A program made the translations under genes and the position numbers. Below, piece after piece: positions 9,498 through 21,864 of a DNA stretch of 64,000 bases. Every line of letters begins with the position of its first letter. Within the stretch, counting starts at the first letter, position 1. Origin of the DNA: Henricia sp. BOLD:AAB3569 (taxonomy: Eukaryota > Echinodermata > Asteroidea > Spinulosida > Echinasteridae); contig JBBELK010000453.1 of NCBI GenBank assembly GCA_037783545.1, positions 620,001 through 684,000 of the forward strand, written 5' to 3'. Below the pieces are notes generated by a model that searched no databases, was not told the DNA's origin, and worked only from the letters and a program-made list of their open reading frames with translations.

Positions 9498-9590
9498 ATT
9501 GACAAATTTCAAATTAACACTGACAGCCTCGTTTCAGATGCTGAGCCATTGTATTACATCACACGTCTTTTCATTTGCAAATTTTATCAC
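9498..9590 (+). repeat. Dispersed repeat, partner at 49938-50024
   Basis: ATTGACAAATT, CAGCCTCGTTT, AGATGCTG and CGTCTTTTCA occur in the same order and spacing at 49.94 kb, in the same orientation. Confidence 0.7.
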
Positions 9591-9685
9591 AAAAGAAAGC
9601 ACTGAGACCTTCGTTTTCGATAACAATTTAAAATTCCTCTGTATCGTTAATTGCTCTTAACTCCTTAAAGAATCACCGTTCATTA

Positions 9686-9932
9686 GGCGCGAGGTCAAAA
9701 TACAAACGGTTTGTATACCGGTAAACGGTTCGAGTTAATCCCTCTTGGAACCGTTTGTCTGTGGGCAGAAAACCGTTTGTTCAGCGAACACCGGTGGATT
9801 GAACACTGTCAATTATCTACCGTTTGGCCAGACCAGCTAAACCGTTTGCTTGCTCACTCAAAACATTACAACGGTGTATCGTTTATGTACCGTTTCCCGG
9901 TATACAGACCGTTACTATTTTGACCTCGCGCC
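9686..9932. mobile_element. 247-bp MITE with 17-bp TIR and TTA duplication
   Basis: GGCGCGAGGTCAAAATA begins at 9686 and its exact reverse complement ends at 9932. TTA flanks both sides (9683-9685, 9933-9935), as expected for PIF/Harbinger-type elements. The interior carries several ACCGTTTG words on both strands. Confidence 0.85.
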
Positions 9933-9935
9933 TTA

Positions 9936-12900
9936 CCATTGCAGGACTGGTGCACATTAACCCATATCCCTGATCGTTTCTTCAAGAGGCAAAATTGAGT
10001 TTGCCTCTGTCTGCAGAAGTGACATCCCTTGGTTTATGTATAAAACCAGTTGGTGTTGGTTTTCATGTACGCATAGGGCCTACATAAAAATCGGTTTCTC
10101 CAAAAGTGGCTTGCGCTCAGCCTATAGGAGGGGAAAGAGTTTGCCGTCTTCGTCCTAAGGATGGTGTGACCAGTTGCAATGATCGCAAAATTCTGCTGGA
10201 CGTGTTTGAAAATCTTCTAGATTCAACAAAAATCTGCTAAATCGCCAAGGAACACATGAAATACAATGCAAACACACAATTAACATTCTAAATATTCTGA
10301 GAAAATATGGCAAAATAATGCTTTATAGGCGCAGATGCCAATCGGAAAATTATGCTATTAGATGCGTTAACAATCCTTTTAGTTAAAAAATAATTGTTTT
10401 AGTTTCAATTTTATTTCAAAGGAAATCTGCCAGATCTGATCATTCAGTGGTAGATAGCACTTTCCCGTAGATTCATATGTAATACCAAGCCTTAGCCATG
10501 TAAATCAGACGTTGCCTTATACATGTACTCTCCTTGGGTTGAATAGCGCCCTCTGTCTCCACAGCTCTGAGATCGGGTGTGTGCACTGTATGTAATAATA
10601 GGCCTATAGAGTACCAAAGTGAAAACGTCATCCTTTGTGTGTTGCCAAGGTTATGGGTCTACACTAAAACTGAACTGTTTTTCTGCGCGTTAGCGAGTGT
10701 GCAGATACCCTGCAAAGTACACATCAATAGCTGTAGGCCTATTTCTTTCCAACTTCTAGAAGTCTTGTCAATCGTATTTTTTTCTGCTGTAATTTTTGAA
10801 AGTAGGCCTACATTGTATGATAATGATTCAAGTTAACTTTAACCAAGAATAAAAACAAGTTGACGACATTAATTTTGTCGAATGACCCTTCCCCTGCGTA
10901 CGTGATGTGCAGTCGCAGTCGGCCTGTCTTTTTTGGTAAACGTGCCGATTGTGGCCCAGCATGCCCCACGCCCGGCATTTCGCACCGTCCACGGCGCGTA
11001 CTACTGGCCACGTGCCCCCGGAATGTCTACCAGAACCTACACCTCACACCCCTGACTCCGTGCAGGCTAAAACACACCATCGGGCACGGTTGTCAATTTT
11101 TGCCCTGTTCACCATCAACACGCTGAAAGATGGTCGTTGTTTAAAGGCGATCCCAAGGATACTATTCCGGGCAGAAGGGCTGCATGAGTGGTTGTTTAAT
11201 GACACTTAAACAAAGAATGTGTTGTAATTTATTACTAGTAGTAATGTTCTTCATACTATGTGTCTTCAGCAATAGCTTCCCCACTGATGCGCATCATGAA
11301 ATACGTATACGCTAAAATAAAATTATGTATACGAGAAATATACTGTTTATTTCAAACTATATACAGTACATTCAATGTGATTGGTTAACACTAACAACTC
11401 TCCGTTTTCCATTATTGGCATCAACATTTGTAATAAAATAAAAGAAACATACAGTTGCGCCAAATTTATAGTCAACGGGCTGGGTTTTTTGTTTGTTACC
11501 CTAGCCATCTGTTGGTATTTACTTTGTGATAATTCACACGAAAGACAGTTTGTTTGCGGTTTGGTGCACTCTGGAAAATTTACGACATTGGTTACTTTCC
11601 AATACCTTTTTTGTCATTATTTTACAGTAGAAAAACTGACTTTTGTTTCAGTAAAGTGATTGTGACAAAAAAACAATCAACTCTTCTTCATTCCTACAAC
11701 TATAGTTTTCCTACTTTGAGCTGATAATTCGTAAATAAAAGTGAATTTTATTTTGACTTCTGCATCGCCAAGCCTGCTCAAACAGAAACACTAATGCATA
11801 GTTCCGAGTTTGCCTAGTTAGCCCCGCCCCCGTGGATATTGTTGCTATGGCTCACACGCTATCGTCAAAAATGGCGACACACTATACGCACAAAGCAATG
11901 GGACTTTCAACGGAAAGCACAGATTCATTAGAGAAAACTCAAAGGCATCCATGTTTCAGGGTCGACAGTTATCTTAGAACACACAGAGTAAAAGGGCCAG
12001 TAATACAAGGATGTCATATCATGACATACGTGCTTTCGTACCTTTGAAACAACGAAACGACCGGCCTTGAAACCAAAAATTCACCCGGATCATCGCATAC
12101 AACACTGTACAAATTGTATGGGGCCGGCAGAACATATGGCGTGATCATGTTGTTGTTTGACAGTGCACTTTGACCTATGTCGGTGATATCTGCTAGCTCT
12201 GTTGTGATTGGTCGGCGGGTTCGGTTGATTGACAGGTCGGAACTATGCATTGACCAATAAGATCCAAGGACATTCCCCTGAAACTCTTTATTTTAGCCAA
12301 TCAAGAACAAACTTGTTAAAGAACAATAGCCTATAGTACATGTATAATACGTATATACCGAGTCGTGTATGGCAAAATACATCCATTTAACACCATGCGG
12401 ACCGAGGCAATATTGCCTTATTTTAAAGAAGATCCTTTCTTACAAAACTGAGCCCCACAATTTCCCTAAAAAATCAAAGCCCTGCCCTCTTTCCACTGCA
12501 ATTAACATCGTACAGTTATTGAGAAGGAAGTTAGTGGCATTTAACTTGATTGGTAAGTAAATCGAAAGAGTTTTATGTCTTTATAGAAATAAGAGGAATA
12601 TGTCTTTCTTTTTTAATATAGTAGTGTTAAATAGCCCGTTCTTACGATCATAATCGGTGAGACAAAAAGTCCGCGTTCATCATAATAGGCCTACTCTGTT
12701 TTTCATCTTTCAACCGGCGGTAGTAAATCTAACGCCTCGAGTCTCGCCTGCAAGCCCTAATGTAAATTCGCCTTGCTTTGTTTTGGCGCGCAATTTCTAC
12801 ACCTCGGGCGTTTTACACCGAGTGGAGGTAGTCATTCCATTGGTTTTGCGCGAACTCTGCTTGTTTTTGTTTACGCACTTTTATTGCCCAATATTACAGG

Positions 12901-14731
12901 CGAGCGTGACTGAGTAAACATACATATCCCACCTTGCGTAAACACGCCGATTGCGCGCGCCCAGAGAGAGTGACCGCTTCTTACGCTCGCTGTGATTGGT
13001 TGTAAGTTTGTCACGTGGCTTCATCTAACATAACCGCAAGAAGTCGTTTCGAAGTTAGGCTTGCCCAAACGCCAACTCGCCAGCCTCTTCGTTCTTTGGA
13101 TAAACCACAGATGTCCCGTTAAAGCTAGCCATCGCACAACAATGCGAAATGTGAATAAAGAGATATACATACATAGTAACAATCGCCTGTGAACGTGTCA
13201 GTTTCATTGATCATTTCATATTCGAGAAAAAGGTGAAAATCTTGAGCGATTTTTCGTATGCACTAGGGGGAAGGGGGGTCGGGGTGGGATTTAAAAATAT
13301 ATATAATTATCGTCTCATGAGACAAAACACGGGAAGTCAGACTTGGGCAAGGCGCAAAAACGGCCGTATAAAAACGTCGTTTTTCACAGGGTTGCCAATG
13401 TCTAAAATACAAAGTATGCTTTTTTTTCCCGTTAAAATAAAGTAAATGCTTTAAAAATTCGTTCGCAGAAAAACAAATCGAATTTGCTGAGAACCCGGAC
13501 AATATAACTTTAAAATACAAATATTTCAGGCGGTACCCTATATATACTGCCAAGCAGTTCTTCATGTAAAGCGAACATTAATCCTCTAGGCCTGTATCAT
13601 ATCATTTAATTTTTGGCCCTTCAAAGGATTGACTTTTTGCCTTTCACATGAACAACACCTGATGTTCCGACACTTAATATCCAGATGACCAGGCTAAATT
13701 TGTGTTGCTATGTAATGATTCAAAAAACAATTTGGAATCGGCCGAGCATTGTCACAATTCCGCATTCTAATATTTCATGCTTTCTCAACATAATTAATTA
13801 ACACTGCCACATCCGAGCTCTGCTTTTTGTCACCCGCTGATTTTTCCTGTTTGTTGGTTTTTGTGTGTGTTTGGACCCGGAATAATTGCCAAAAAGGACG
13901 TCCACACGTAAACCCCCTATTGAGCGCCGAGCATTGACTGTCAGCCAGGCGGGCAGACTGTGGGGGAGTGCAGCCCCGTCCGCTCCGACCCGAAAAAGAG
14001 TTTTAAAAAATACGCAATTTTCTCGTAATGATTTGCAATTACTGGTCAGGAAATTCCATAATTATTGTTGGTGCAATGTTGGCGCTAGTGCGCAATGTAG
14101 TTTTCGTTTTAAGCCTGCTCAGCCTTTATAAGTGCTATAGGTGAGTTGAAGTAGTGTTTTCAGATGGACTTTACTTGCGGACGAACGTTTTGGGGGGCTA
14201 AATTAGTACATTTTAATTACTCACACAAGTGTAAAATCGGTACTTTTGGCGCGACAGCACGTATGTGACAGCATAGTATAAGAGCAACGTGTTTTCTCAC
14301 TTTAAAGGCGATTTATAGCATATTTTTTTCCATGGTTTATCTTAATTCTGTGTAAATCATGCATTTGTGTCAAAGACTGTTTTATGGTTTACTAACCTCT
14401 AAAACATTGCTTTCTACTAACACTACTATTTGCAAAACAGGGAAATATTATAGCTGTGCAAATTCATTGTTTACAAATAATGAAAATGTTCCATCGGCGT
14501 TCCATACTTGATAAATCAAACTGACGAGTGTACATGTTAATGGTTTATTCGGGCGCGAGCTTCGAGAGTTGGCGAATTCGGGAAACTCTTGGCAAAACCT
14601 TTGGCGTCACAATGTGTACGAGTATACTGCGAGCTTACTACAAGTTAGGTACGAGTCGGTTATGAATTTGATACGAGCCTGGTACGAGTTGTCCCGAGTG
14701 TGTTACAAGTTGACGGAGAGGTCAGTGGTGC
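9936..14731. other. Long non-coding interval
   Basis: I find no convincing exon. A stretch around 12720-13060 is locally GC-richer and contains CGCTGTGATTGGTTG (inverted CCAAT) and CACGTG, so an unannotated promoter is possible. 13321-13352 has a solo end of the family found at 55092-55300. Confidence 0.35.
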
Positions 14732-15355
14732 CTAGTCTGGTACCCGGACCAAAAATTGACTAGACTGAATTTAAGGTCCGGCAACAGCCAGTATACATGT
14801 TTCGAAAAAGGAGGAATTCCTCCTTTTCCGAAGGTTCCCGAAGTTACCCGAATGCACGTCCGGTCGTCCGGACGTTACCGTTAATCGTCGGGTACACTTC
14901 GTCATTGTTTCGAGAATTTGAATTGACGTCGCGTGCACGTACGTGCGTGCCGCTGCGTGTGTATTTATGGTGATGCTACGGATTTAAAACTACGCAGTGG
15001 CTGTCAGTCGCTATAGTTACGGGATTGCAACAGCATAGTACATTATGGAGCTCGATCACTGGGTGATGCAGACAAGGTTTGAATTTTCGTTTTGATGCTA
15101 GCCTACATGTATATTAAAATGGGCATATTTAATATTTTAAGGTTAATATATTCAATTTGTATTGGTCAAATATGTAATAACCCCTTTCAAATTGTTGTAC
15201 ACTCATGCCATGCAGCGCGCTTTGAAAATTAACGGTTATGTGCTTCTAAAAATAAATGCATGACGTAATGCTTAAAGTGCTATTTTAAACAGCACAGTAG
15301 CCGGTCCTCATATTCAGTCGTTGTATGTGGAATATGTGGAGCGGGAACCAGTCTA
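14732..15355 (+). mobile_element. 624-bp TIR element (TAGTCTGGTACCCG family)
   Basis: The termini TAGTCTGGTACCCGGAC and GAGCGGGAACCAGTCTA are inverted repeats of each other. A near full-length copy lies on the minus strand at 52532-53172 and a 77-bp internally deleted one at 53171-53247. The interior is non-coding. Confidence 0.85.
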
Positions 15356-15649
15356 AGTGGTGCCATGGTGGTGACTGCGAAACAAGTTCGTTCACTTGCC
15401 GTTTATTGTCGAAAGAGGGCGCTCTTTGATTGGCGTTATCCGGAGGCGATATTTTTTCCGTACATGGGCTGCACGCGTGAGTTTTGGCCCTACAATACTG
15501 GTCCTGGACCATAAGCCCAATTTTCTCAAATTTCTTTAACACATTTAACACTCTGGACAAAGACTACCATTTTTGTCTGGCTCTTTCAAGCTTCTAACTA
15601 CTCAGTATCTTTTAAAAGAAAGTAACGAGTATTGCACAAAATTTGTCAC

Positions 15650-15722
15650 AAATGGGAATCGAACCAGGGACATTCATAACAGAAGTCTATCACTCTAACC
15701 ACTACACCAAACGAACTCGCTG
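15650..15722 (-). mobile_element. tRNA-like SINE head or tRNA pseudogene (minus strand)
   Basis: The minus strand reads GTTTGGTGTAGTGGTTAGAG (A box) and CTGGTTCGATTCCCA (B box) at tRNA spacing. The acceptor stem does not pair, so a working tRNA is unlikely. Confidence 0.6.
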
Positions 15723-15741
15723 CAAGCTTATCACTTTTTAA

Positions 15742-15800
15742 TGAATTCAACCCTAACCCTAAACCCTACCACTGACACCTAACCCTTTACCCCTACCCTA
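15742..15800. repeat. Short interstitial telomere-like CCCTAA tract
   Basis: AACCCTAACCCTAAACCCTA is followed by degenerate CCTAACCC and CCCTACCC words, giving about 55 bp rich in the TTAGGG complement. Confidence 0.7.
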
Positions 15801-15861
15801 GTCTCTTCTCGAGGCGTTCTCATATGGTCTGCAATAACAACGAATAATGGTCCAGGACCAT

Positions 15862-16010
15862 TATAGAGCTGCTGCACCGGCGGCCATGACAGGGGGCAGG
15901 TTTTCTTATGTAAATGATGTAACAATAGAACCACAAAGCACCTACTCGTGCATGACACACGGTGACAATGTGACTGCCCCCTGTCATGGCCGCCGTGCAA
16001 ATGCTCTATT
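15862..16010. mobile_element. MITE-B complete copy (149 bp)
   Basis: The left arm GCACCGGCGGCCATGACAGG and right arm CCTGTCATGGCCGCCGTGC are inverted repeats, flanked by TATA and TATT. It is nearly identical to the 21716 copy. Confidence 0.9.
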
Positions 16011-16189
16011 GTAGGCCAGAATCTCATACATGCACATGGTTAAGCAAACAATGCTTCTGATTGGTCTAACTTCATGCATGGGCGCGGCCTATGTTGCATA
16101 TACTTGTACGTTTTGTCGATAGCTTTACCCTCACTTAACCCTCACTCCCTACACTCTTTCCTCAATTACTATTGAAAAAAGAAATGCGA

Positions 16190-16263
16190 CTCAAATCAGT
16201 TTCGAACTCGCAACTCTTGTTTGATGATAGTTCCCATGTCCTCGCCACTAGACTACCAAGCAA
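16190..16263 (-). mobile_element. tRNA-like SINE head (minus strand)
   Basis: The minus strand has TAGTCTAGTGGCGAGGAC and, about 35 bp later, GAGTTCGAAACTG, at A-box and B-box spacing. It is degenerate. Confidence 0.5.
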
Positions 16264-16650
16264 CTCTACAAACCCATCAATTTTCTTTCTTTAAATTCCT
16301 GAGGGCGCTATACGCCTTTCTTAATATTTATTCATGACGGACCAAAGCGAGGCTATAGTTCCACTCATTTCAGTGCCGGATTGTATGCGTGCGATAAGCC
16401 TACGAACGTACCGATGTGCTCCAAGTTGACAGCGTAAAACGTTCGTCGTTTGGACCTTTTGAGGTTTGCTTTTGTAGATTTCTGAGTGATAATGACCGAC
16501 AGAAGCAGGGGCACATCAAAATCAGGAGAGACGAAGGACAGATCTTCGAAGGACATTTTTTAAAAATTATTTTGAACCGTGTCCGGAAATTGGGCCATGC
16601 AGCGACGATGACTCTTTTTCCTCCCTCTGTCATGTCTGTTGATTTATTAC

Positions 16651-16864
16651 GGGTAAGAATTTACAAGTCGGACATCACGATAAAGTTGAAGAATGACTAA
16701 TTAACTAATGTTAGCCGTCAGTAAGTGCATATCTGATTGAAAAACAAAAATTTGGCAGGAAGAAATTACGATTCATATTAGTAACAAATCTTTGCCATTT
16801 TTCAGCCGATCTCGTATTCGTAATATGAGGCAGTAGAAGAAGTCTGACTTGTAAATTCTCTCCC
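16651..16864. mobile_element. MITE-E, about 214 bp
   Basis: GAATTTACAAGTCGGAC near 16658 is mirrored by GTCTGACTTGTAAATTC at 16842-16858. The core is non-coding. Confidence 0.7.
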
Positions 16865-16878
16865 TTTTCATATAAAAT

Positions 16879-17071
16879 GGTACCATTGGTAAGAGTTGAG
16901 AAGTTGATCAGAATTTATTTTCTTTAAAATGACCCATCTAGCATTGGAATGCCTGTGCAGATTTGATGGATTAATTTTCAAGTGGAAAACATTTAAGATT
17001 TTGTTCAGCCTGTACTTGTTTTGCACACAAGGTCTGAGGCCATGATCAACTTCTCAATTCTTTTGGGTACC
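16879..17071. mobile_element. MITE-F copy 1, about 193 bp
   Basis: GGTACC plus GAGAAGTTGATCA at the left and TGATCAACTTCTCAATTC plus GGGTACC at the right form the inverted repeats. Related copies are at 19289-19383 and 50874-51072. Confidence 0.75.
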
Positions 17072-17735
17072 TTTGTGCGAGAAATTGCCAACTAGTTTTT
17101 TTTTTGACAATTTGCAAATGAATTATTTAGGCCTAGGCCTACCATTAAAAAAATCATGCATCAAAGCAGCATGTATTTTAAAGGTTTTTGAATTATGGAT
17201 GAGTGAAATTTTAAAAGGCACCTTTAGTTCTGTAATGCTGTGCGTACCATTTTAAAAGTTTACCAATCAATCGTGTCTTTAAACCTAATGAAGGAAAGCA
17301 ATAATTGAAAGATAGGGCCTGAACATTTTCTCGTGATAAGCAGATTAATTGACGTTATTATTAGTATACAGCTTGCTGTCTTAGTTGCTAATGTCAGTCT
17401 TTCCACAAATCTAATTTTTTAACAGAAAAATAATTGTCCCAAGCACTGATGAGTGATGACTAGAGTCTATACATGTAAATTGTAAAGAATAAACAAACTT
17501 GGAGGTCAGAGTTCAATTGTAATGTAGCATTTATTTTGTGTAGTCGGAGGCATGCATGCTTCCAAGTGGACTCAAAGTCAAACTGTCAAATTTTGTTCAC
17601 ATGTACACAGGAGTCGATATCACAAAGATTTGTGACGCGTCGCAGATATAGCCACATCCGTCGCAACTCGCTGAACCTGTTGCGAGATGCAATGGATTTG
17701 GTATAAGTCTTTGACCCCTTGGGTGCTGTTTAAGC

Positions 17736-17880
17736 TTAAAGGTACAGGCTCGTCAGCAATGCGCGCGCGTCAAATTCGTGCCACAAAATACGCAGCTCCA
17801 TGCCTTTGCTATGTATGGAGCTGCGTATTTCGTGGCACGAATTTGGCGCGCGTGCATTGCTGACGAGCCTGTGCCTTTAG
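17736..17880. mobile_element. MITE-D copy 1, nearly perfect 145-bp palindrome
   Basis: TTAAAGGTACAGGCTCGTCA at the left and TGACGAGCCTGTGCCTTTA at the right. The arms, including GCGCGC and TACGCAGCTCCATG, pair almost to the centre. Confidence 0.9.
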
Positions 17881-19288
17881 GCAGGAATATACATGTACCT
17901 TCATAGCTCAGAAAAATTAACTTTCAAAATCCACTAGCTAATCTCATGACATCAGTAAGCCAAGCAGCACTTTTACAGTGGAGCTTTCATAAGAGCACAC
18001 AAAGTGTGTCTACATGTATTCACTCCTTGGACAGTTTGCTAAAAATTTCAACAAAAATGTTAAATACTGTACATGTACAGTGGAGGTTCATTCATGATTA
18101 TCAAATAACTGTCGTAGTTGCATGTACATCTGCCAAGTAGGCCTCCATGTTATGTGAATACACCATGGAGTGTACATGTACTTACATGTAGCTGATCACA
18201 TGCTCAAAATAGAATGTGTCAAGCAAGGCTTTAACAGTTTTGTGTGTGGTTGTCCTTCGCAATTAATATAAGTCACAAAGTCCATACAGCTAGCTGCAGG
18301 GCATTTAGGAAAAAAGTCTTGTGTAGCTGTAATTTTATCATCATTTATCAAATATGGAAGCCCCAGACACTAAGTAGCAACAGGACATTTTACTTAAAGA
18401 AGACCAAAGCGTGGAGACAAAGGATTGCACACTCTTCTGTCGGGAGTAGTCAGGAAGTATACAGACTGATGAGAATCCCGTGTAGATGGAGGTCAATCTT
18501 ATTCCTCATTTTCTGAAGAAAAAAAAGAAAAGGAATCGCTTTTGTTAGGAATTTGCCTAAAACGGCATTTAATTGTAATTACTAAATTCCTTTTCCCCAT
18601 GGCACATTAAGGACACAGCTAGCCTTGTCCACCTGGTCTCTAGCTAGTACACTGTATCCAGCAGGTACGAGTTGTATGCACACAGCTGAACTCAACACTT
18701 GTGTATAGGCACTGCAAAAGTGCCCTGTTTTAACAGGATTTTTGTAATATCAGCATGAAAAGCTTCTTATAAAGGTGGATCTATTCTTGTATTAATAATT
18801 GTCACTGTTCCCCTAGTATAGAGACTGCAAAAGTAAATACATGTACTAGTAAATGCTCAACATGGGTTTGTGCCCGGGGTTTGTGTGTGCCAGCATGGGT
18901 GGATTGACTGCTACCTTAAATGTGACATTGGAATTTTTGGTTGAAAAAAAGACCCTAAATTACAACAAATTTTACCTCGCAGAAATACTTTGCCGACAGA
19001 GATTCCATCTTCCATGCCGTACTTTATTGCAACTCTGCTAATTTGTGTGTCTGATCTGAGGAGTAGAAAAACGAAAGAGAAAGAAATTGTTATAATGCAA
19101 TGGAGCATGACATAATTAAAGTGTTTTCATTGCTAAAATCAAGTTTCCTGACCGAATTTACCCTAGTATTTGCCCATGTTTTTCTGCTAGCAGCTACGTG
19201 CGTTTCCCCACATGGCTATTTTGCGAACCCCCCTCCCCTACCCCCCAAAAAACATACGGAGGACAAACTTGGGACGGTCGTCACCTTG
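17881..19288. other. Non-coding interval
   Basis: AT-rich DNA with many ACATGTAC words. No exon or RNA gene is seen. Confidence 0.4.
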
Positions 19289-19383
19289 ACAAGATTTGGG
19301 AAGTTGATCATAAAAATGTTTCATGTTTTGCACAGTATGCACACAAGGTATTAATTAGCCATGACCAACTTCCCAATTCTTTC
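19289..19383. mobile_element. MITE-F copy 2, short
   Basis: GGGAAGTTGATCATAAAAAT and ATGACCAACTTCCCAATTC bracket about 95 bp that share GCACACAAGGT with the other copies. Confidence 0.65.
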
Positions 19384-20734
19384 CTGAAATTTGTTAACAT
19401 TTCCATGCTAATATTACGATTTCTTAACAGAATTTCACGTTTTGGTGGTTGATTTTAATATGCCGTAATAAAGGAAAATGTAGTGCAGGCATTTCAGTAC
19501 AGTTTTACCACGAAGGCACGACACGAGCATGACGAGTGAATCTGCATGTACTGTGTACATGGTGTAGTGTAGGCATATGCAAACATGCAGTTCGTACGTT
19601 ACGATATTTCATCAGGTTATGCGGATGTAAACACCATCATTTTACAGCATTCCTACCTTTCAAATATTGCACCTACGCCGCTGAGAAGTACCTGCATTCT
19701 TTGCAAACTGTCTGTCTTTTGATATAATCCTGGAGTCGACCATAAATCGACGAAACTTGAGGCTAAGCCAAGGTCCCTTGCGTTGACGTCGATAGCTGCC
19801 ATGCATCGTGCGTGCGTTGAATGGTTTGTTTACTTTTCGGAGGAACTATAGCCTCGCTTTGGTCCGTTTATGAATAAATATTAAGAAAGGCGTATATAGA
19901 GAATATCAATATTTTATCCATTGCAACCAATCAGAAACCTCGATGGAGCCCCATAGCAAATATGTGGTAGAAACAAATATCGCCATCCGGACGTACGTTA
20001 GTTCCGTCACCTGCCAGGACACGGTTTTCGACAAATTAACTAATAACTCACAGAAAATGAGGTGGCAAACGGATCACAAATGCAGCCGGCCTTTGGTTCC
20101 GGATAGCCGGTCAAGCGGTGCTGCTGTCCGCTCCCTCCATACGGAGTTTAAACAACCGTGGAATATGATAACGGCGCGGTTTTTACGGATTTTTGCCCAT
20201 GGCCTTGCCGACTTGTTTGACCGGTCCTGAAAGGGGCAAAACCAACAAAGACTGCAGCCGGGAGAATCTGGGAACGACTGGGCGATTGCTCAGCCAAGCG
20301 AGTAACCGACTCGCTGATGAGTCTATTGTACACAAAACGGTGATGCCGATTGTAACTGTCATGATGAAGAATTATACAATATTCGTATCAATCAAACCTG
20401 ATTTTTTCCCCCTCATTTTAGGATTTCTTTGTAGTATATATTCTGCTTGGAATAATAATTGAGAGTGTTTAGGGAATTAATGAGCACTTTGAAATGGAAT
20501 ACTGATCGGAATGGAGCGGAACGAAATGAATCCGTGCGCAGAAAAGATTAGCGGTCAAGGCGGGTGTTGTTTAGCGAGCATTGTCAAATCATCTTGCTTT
20601 CTATAACAAGTTCTATTGGCATAGTCGTATCCGGCTTGTGTATGTGTGATTTTTAATTAAATGATGACTTAATTACATGTCACATCTCGAGTTATTTAAC
20701 TTTGTAGGATGAAACTGGGTCGGGTCGGGATTGA

Positions 20735-21045
20735 GAATAGGCCTATTATGGTGAACCCCACATAATTTGCAGTTACACCAAATTTTACCTCACGAGTTGA
20801 CAGGAAAAAAACCGACTAAAAATGTTGATAGCAATGGTAACAAACGCCACATGATTTTATCGGTGTACAATGGTTTCTTTGTGGGTAAAATTGCCAACTG
20901 AAGGTGCTTTTTATTTTTAGAAAGTTGTCTACCATTCATTTCAGGTTTTCTGAAGTGTTACTGCATCTATGTGGCTGAAATTTCTACAAGGCAGTTTATC
21001 AACATTATTCTTTAGTTGTGTAATGCTGTCGTTCCTGGAAAACGT
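20735..21045 (+). repeat. Dispersed repeat, inverted partner in the Gsx intron
   Basis: Blocks such as AACAAACGCCACATGA, GTTACTGCATCTATGTGGCTG and GGCAGTTTATCAACATTATT recur on the opposite strand at 29085-29400 in the same order. A fragment is also near 24150-24260. Confidence 0.8.
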
Positions 21046-21487
21046 TTCATCTGCAAATGATATAATTGCCTTTTATTTGGCACGCAGTTGTTTAAACAAA
21101 ATCGATAAAATTTCCGCTGGTCCGCGTATTGGTCGCAGCGCTCTGGCCGGCGGGCCGGCCGCGTCCGGGCGATGATCGACGCGTTGTTTCGCCATGATTT
21201 CGCGTAGACCATTCAAAGGGTCAGTTTTCACCGAAGGGTTTCTTTTGTGTATAGAAATCACACCGTGATTTGACTGAGAGTGGCCCGTGTCTTTAATTGC
21301 AACTAATGGCGATGATTGTAATACTGAATATATCTGACGTCACTTGGCTTGAATGTTTTGGTGGATGATTTCATTTGATTGCAGCTAACCATGAGATAAA
21401 CGCGGTTTGAGCAAAACAAGTGTGAAACGATGCATGTCAACCCGGGCGGTCTCGGGGTTTGCCCCGGGTAGAGTTTAACCCGGGTTG
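21046..21487. other. Non-coding interval
   Basis: Locally GC-rich around 21120-21180 (GGCCGGCGGGCCGGCCGCG). CCCGGG words near 21440-21485 give a small inverted repeat. No gene is seen. Confidence 0.4.
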
Positions 21488-21715
21488 TGAGGTTGTAGTG
21501 TGAAAAAGGCCTTTTGTGCCTTACAGTCCAAGATAGATTACAGAATTGGAAAACTGTTACAAATGGTGTTATCTCCATGTGTGATTGAAGATGTGTATGA
21601 TAAAACAAACCCGTGTGTAAGCCAGCTCATCTACGTTACTTCCGAGAAAACAAAGAAAAACCGTGTCTGTACTTTCAGTGCGAAGCCACCGTCCTGTTTA
21701 GGCTGGTTCCCTGGC
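21488..21715 (+). repeat. Dispersed repeat family (also 2728, 23853, 59690)
   Basis: GGAAAACTGTTACAAATGG, ATCTCCATGTGTGATTG and TAGGCTGGTTCCCT occur here and, with divergence, at 2728-2870, 23853-24000 and 59690-59890. The 2728 and 59690 copies are on the opposite strand. Confidence 0.75.
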
Positions 21716-21864
21716 TATAGAGCGTCTGCACCGGCGGCCATGACAGGGGGCAGGTTTTCTTATGTAAACGATGTAACAATAGAACCACAAAGCACCTACC
21801 CATGCACGACGCACAGTGACAATGTGACTGCCCCCTGTCATGGCCGCCGTGCAAAGGCTCTATA
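21716..21864. mobile_element. MITE-B complete copy (149 bp), TATA flanks
   Basis: TATA precedes GAGCGTCTGCACCGGCGGCC and follows GGCCGCCGTGCAAAGGCTC. The interior is almost identical to the 15862 copy. Confidence 0.9.

Larger units (their letters stand above)
16308..19899. mobile_element. Possible 3.6-kb TIR element, non-autonomous
   Basis: About 55 bp at 16308-16362 (CTATACGCC...GCTATAGTTCC) recur inverted at 19842-19899 with few differences. Between them lie MITEs at 16651, 16879, 17736 and 19289 but no transposase-like reading frame. An alternative is two independent copies of a short dispersed repeat. Confidence 0.5.

Noticed and set aside
10860-11126. Coding exon in a GC-rich patch
   Set aside because: Overlapping frames have no recognisable domain and no consistent splice borders. 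The patch resembles a dispersed repeat piece.
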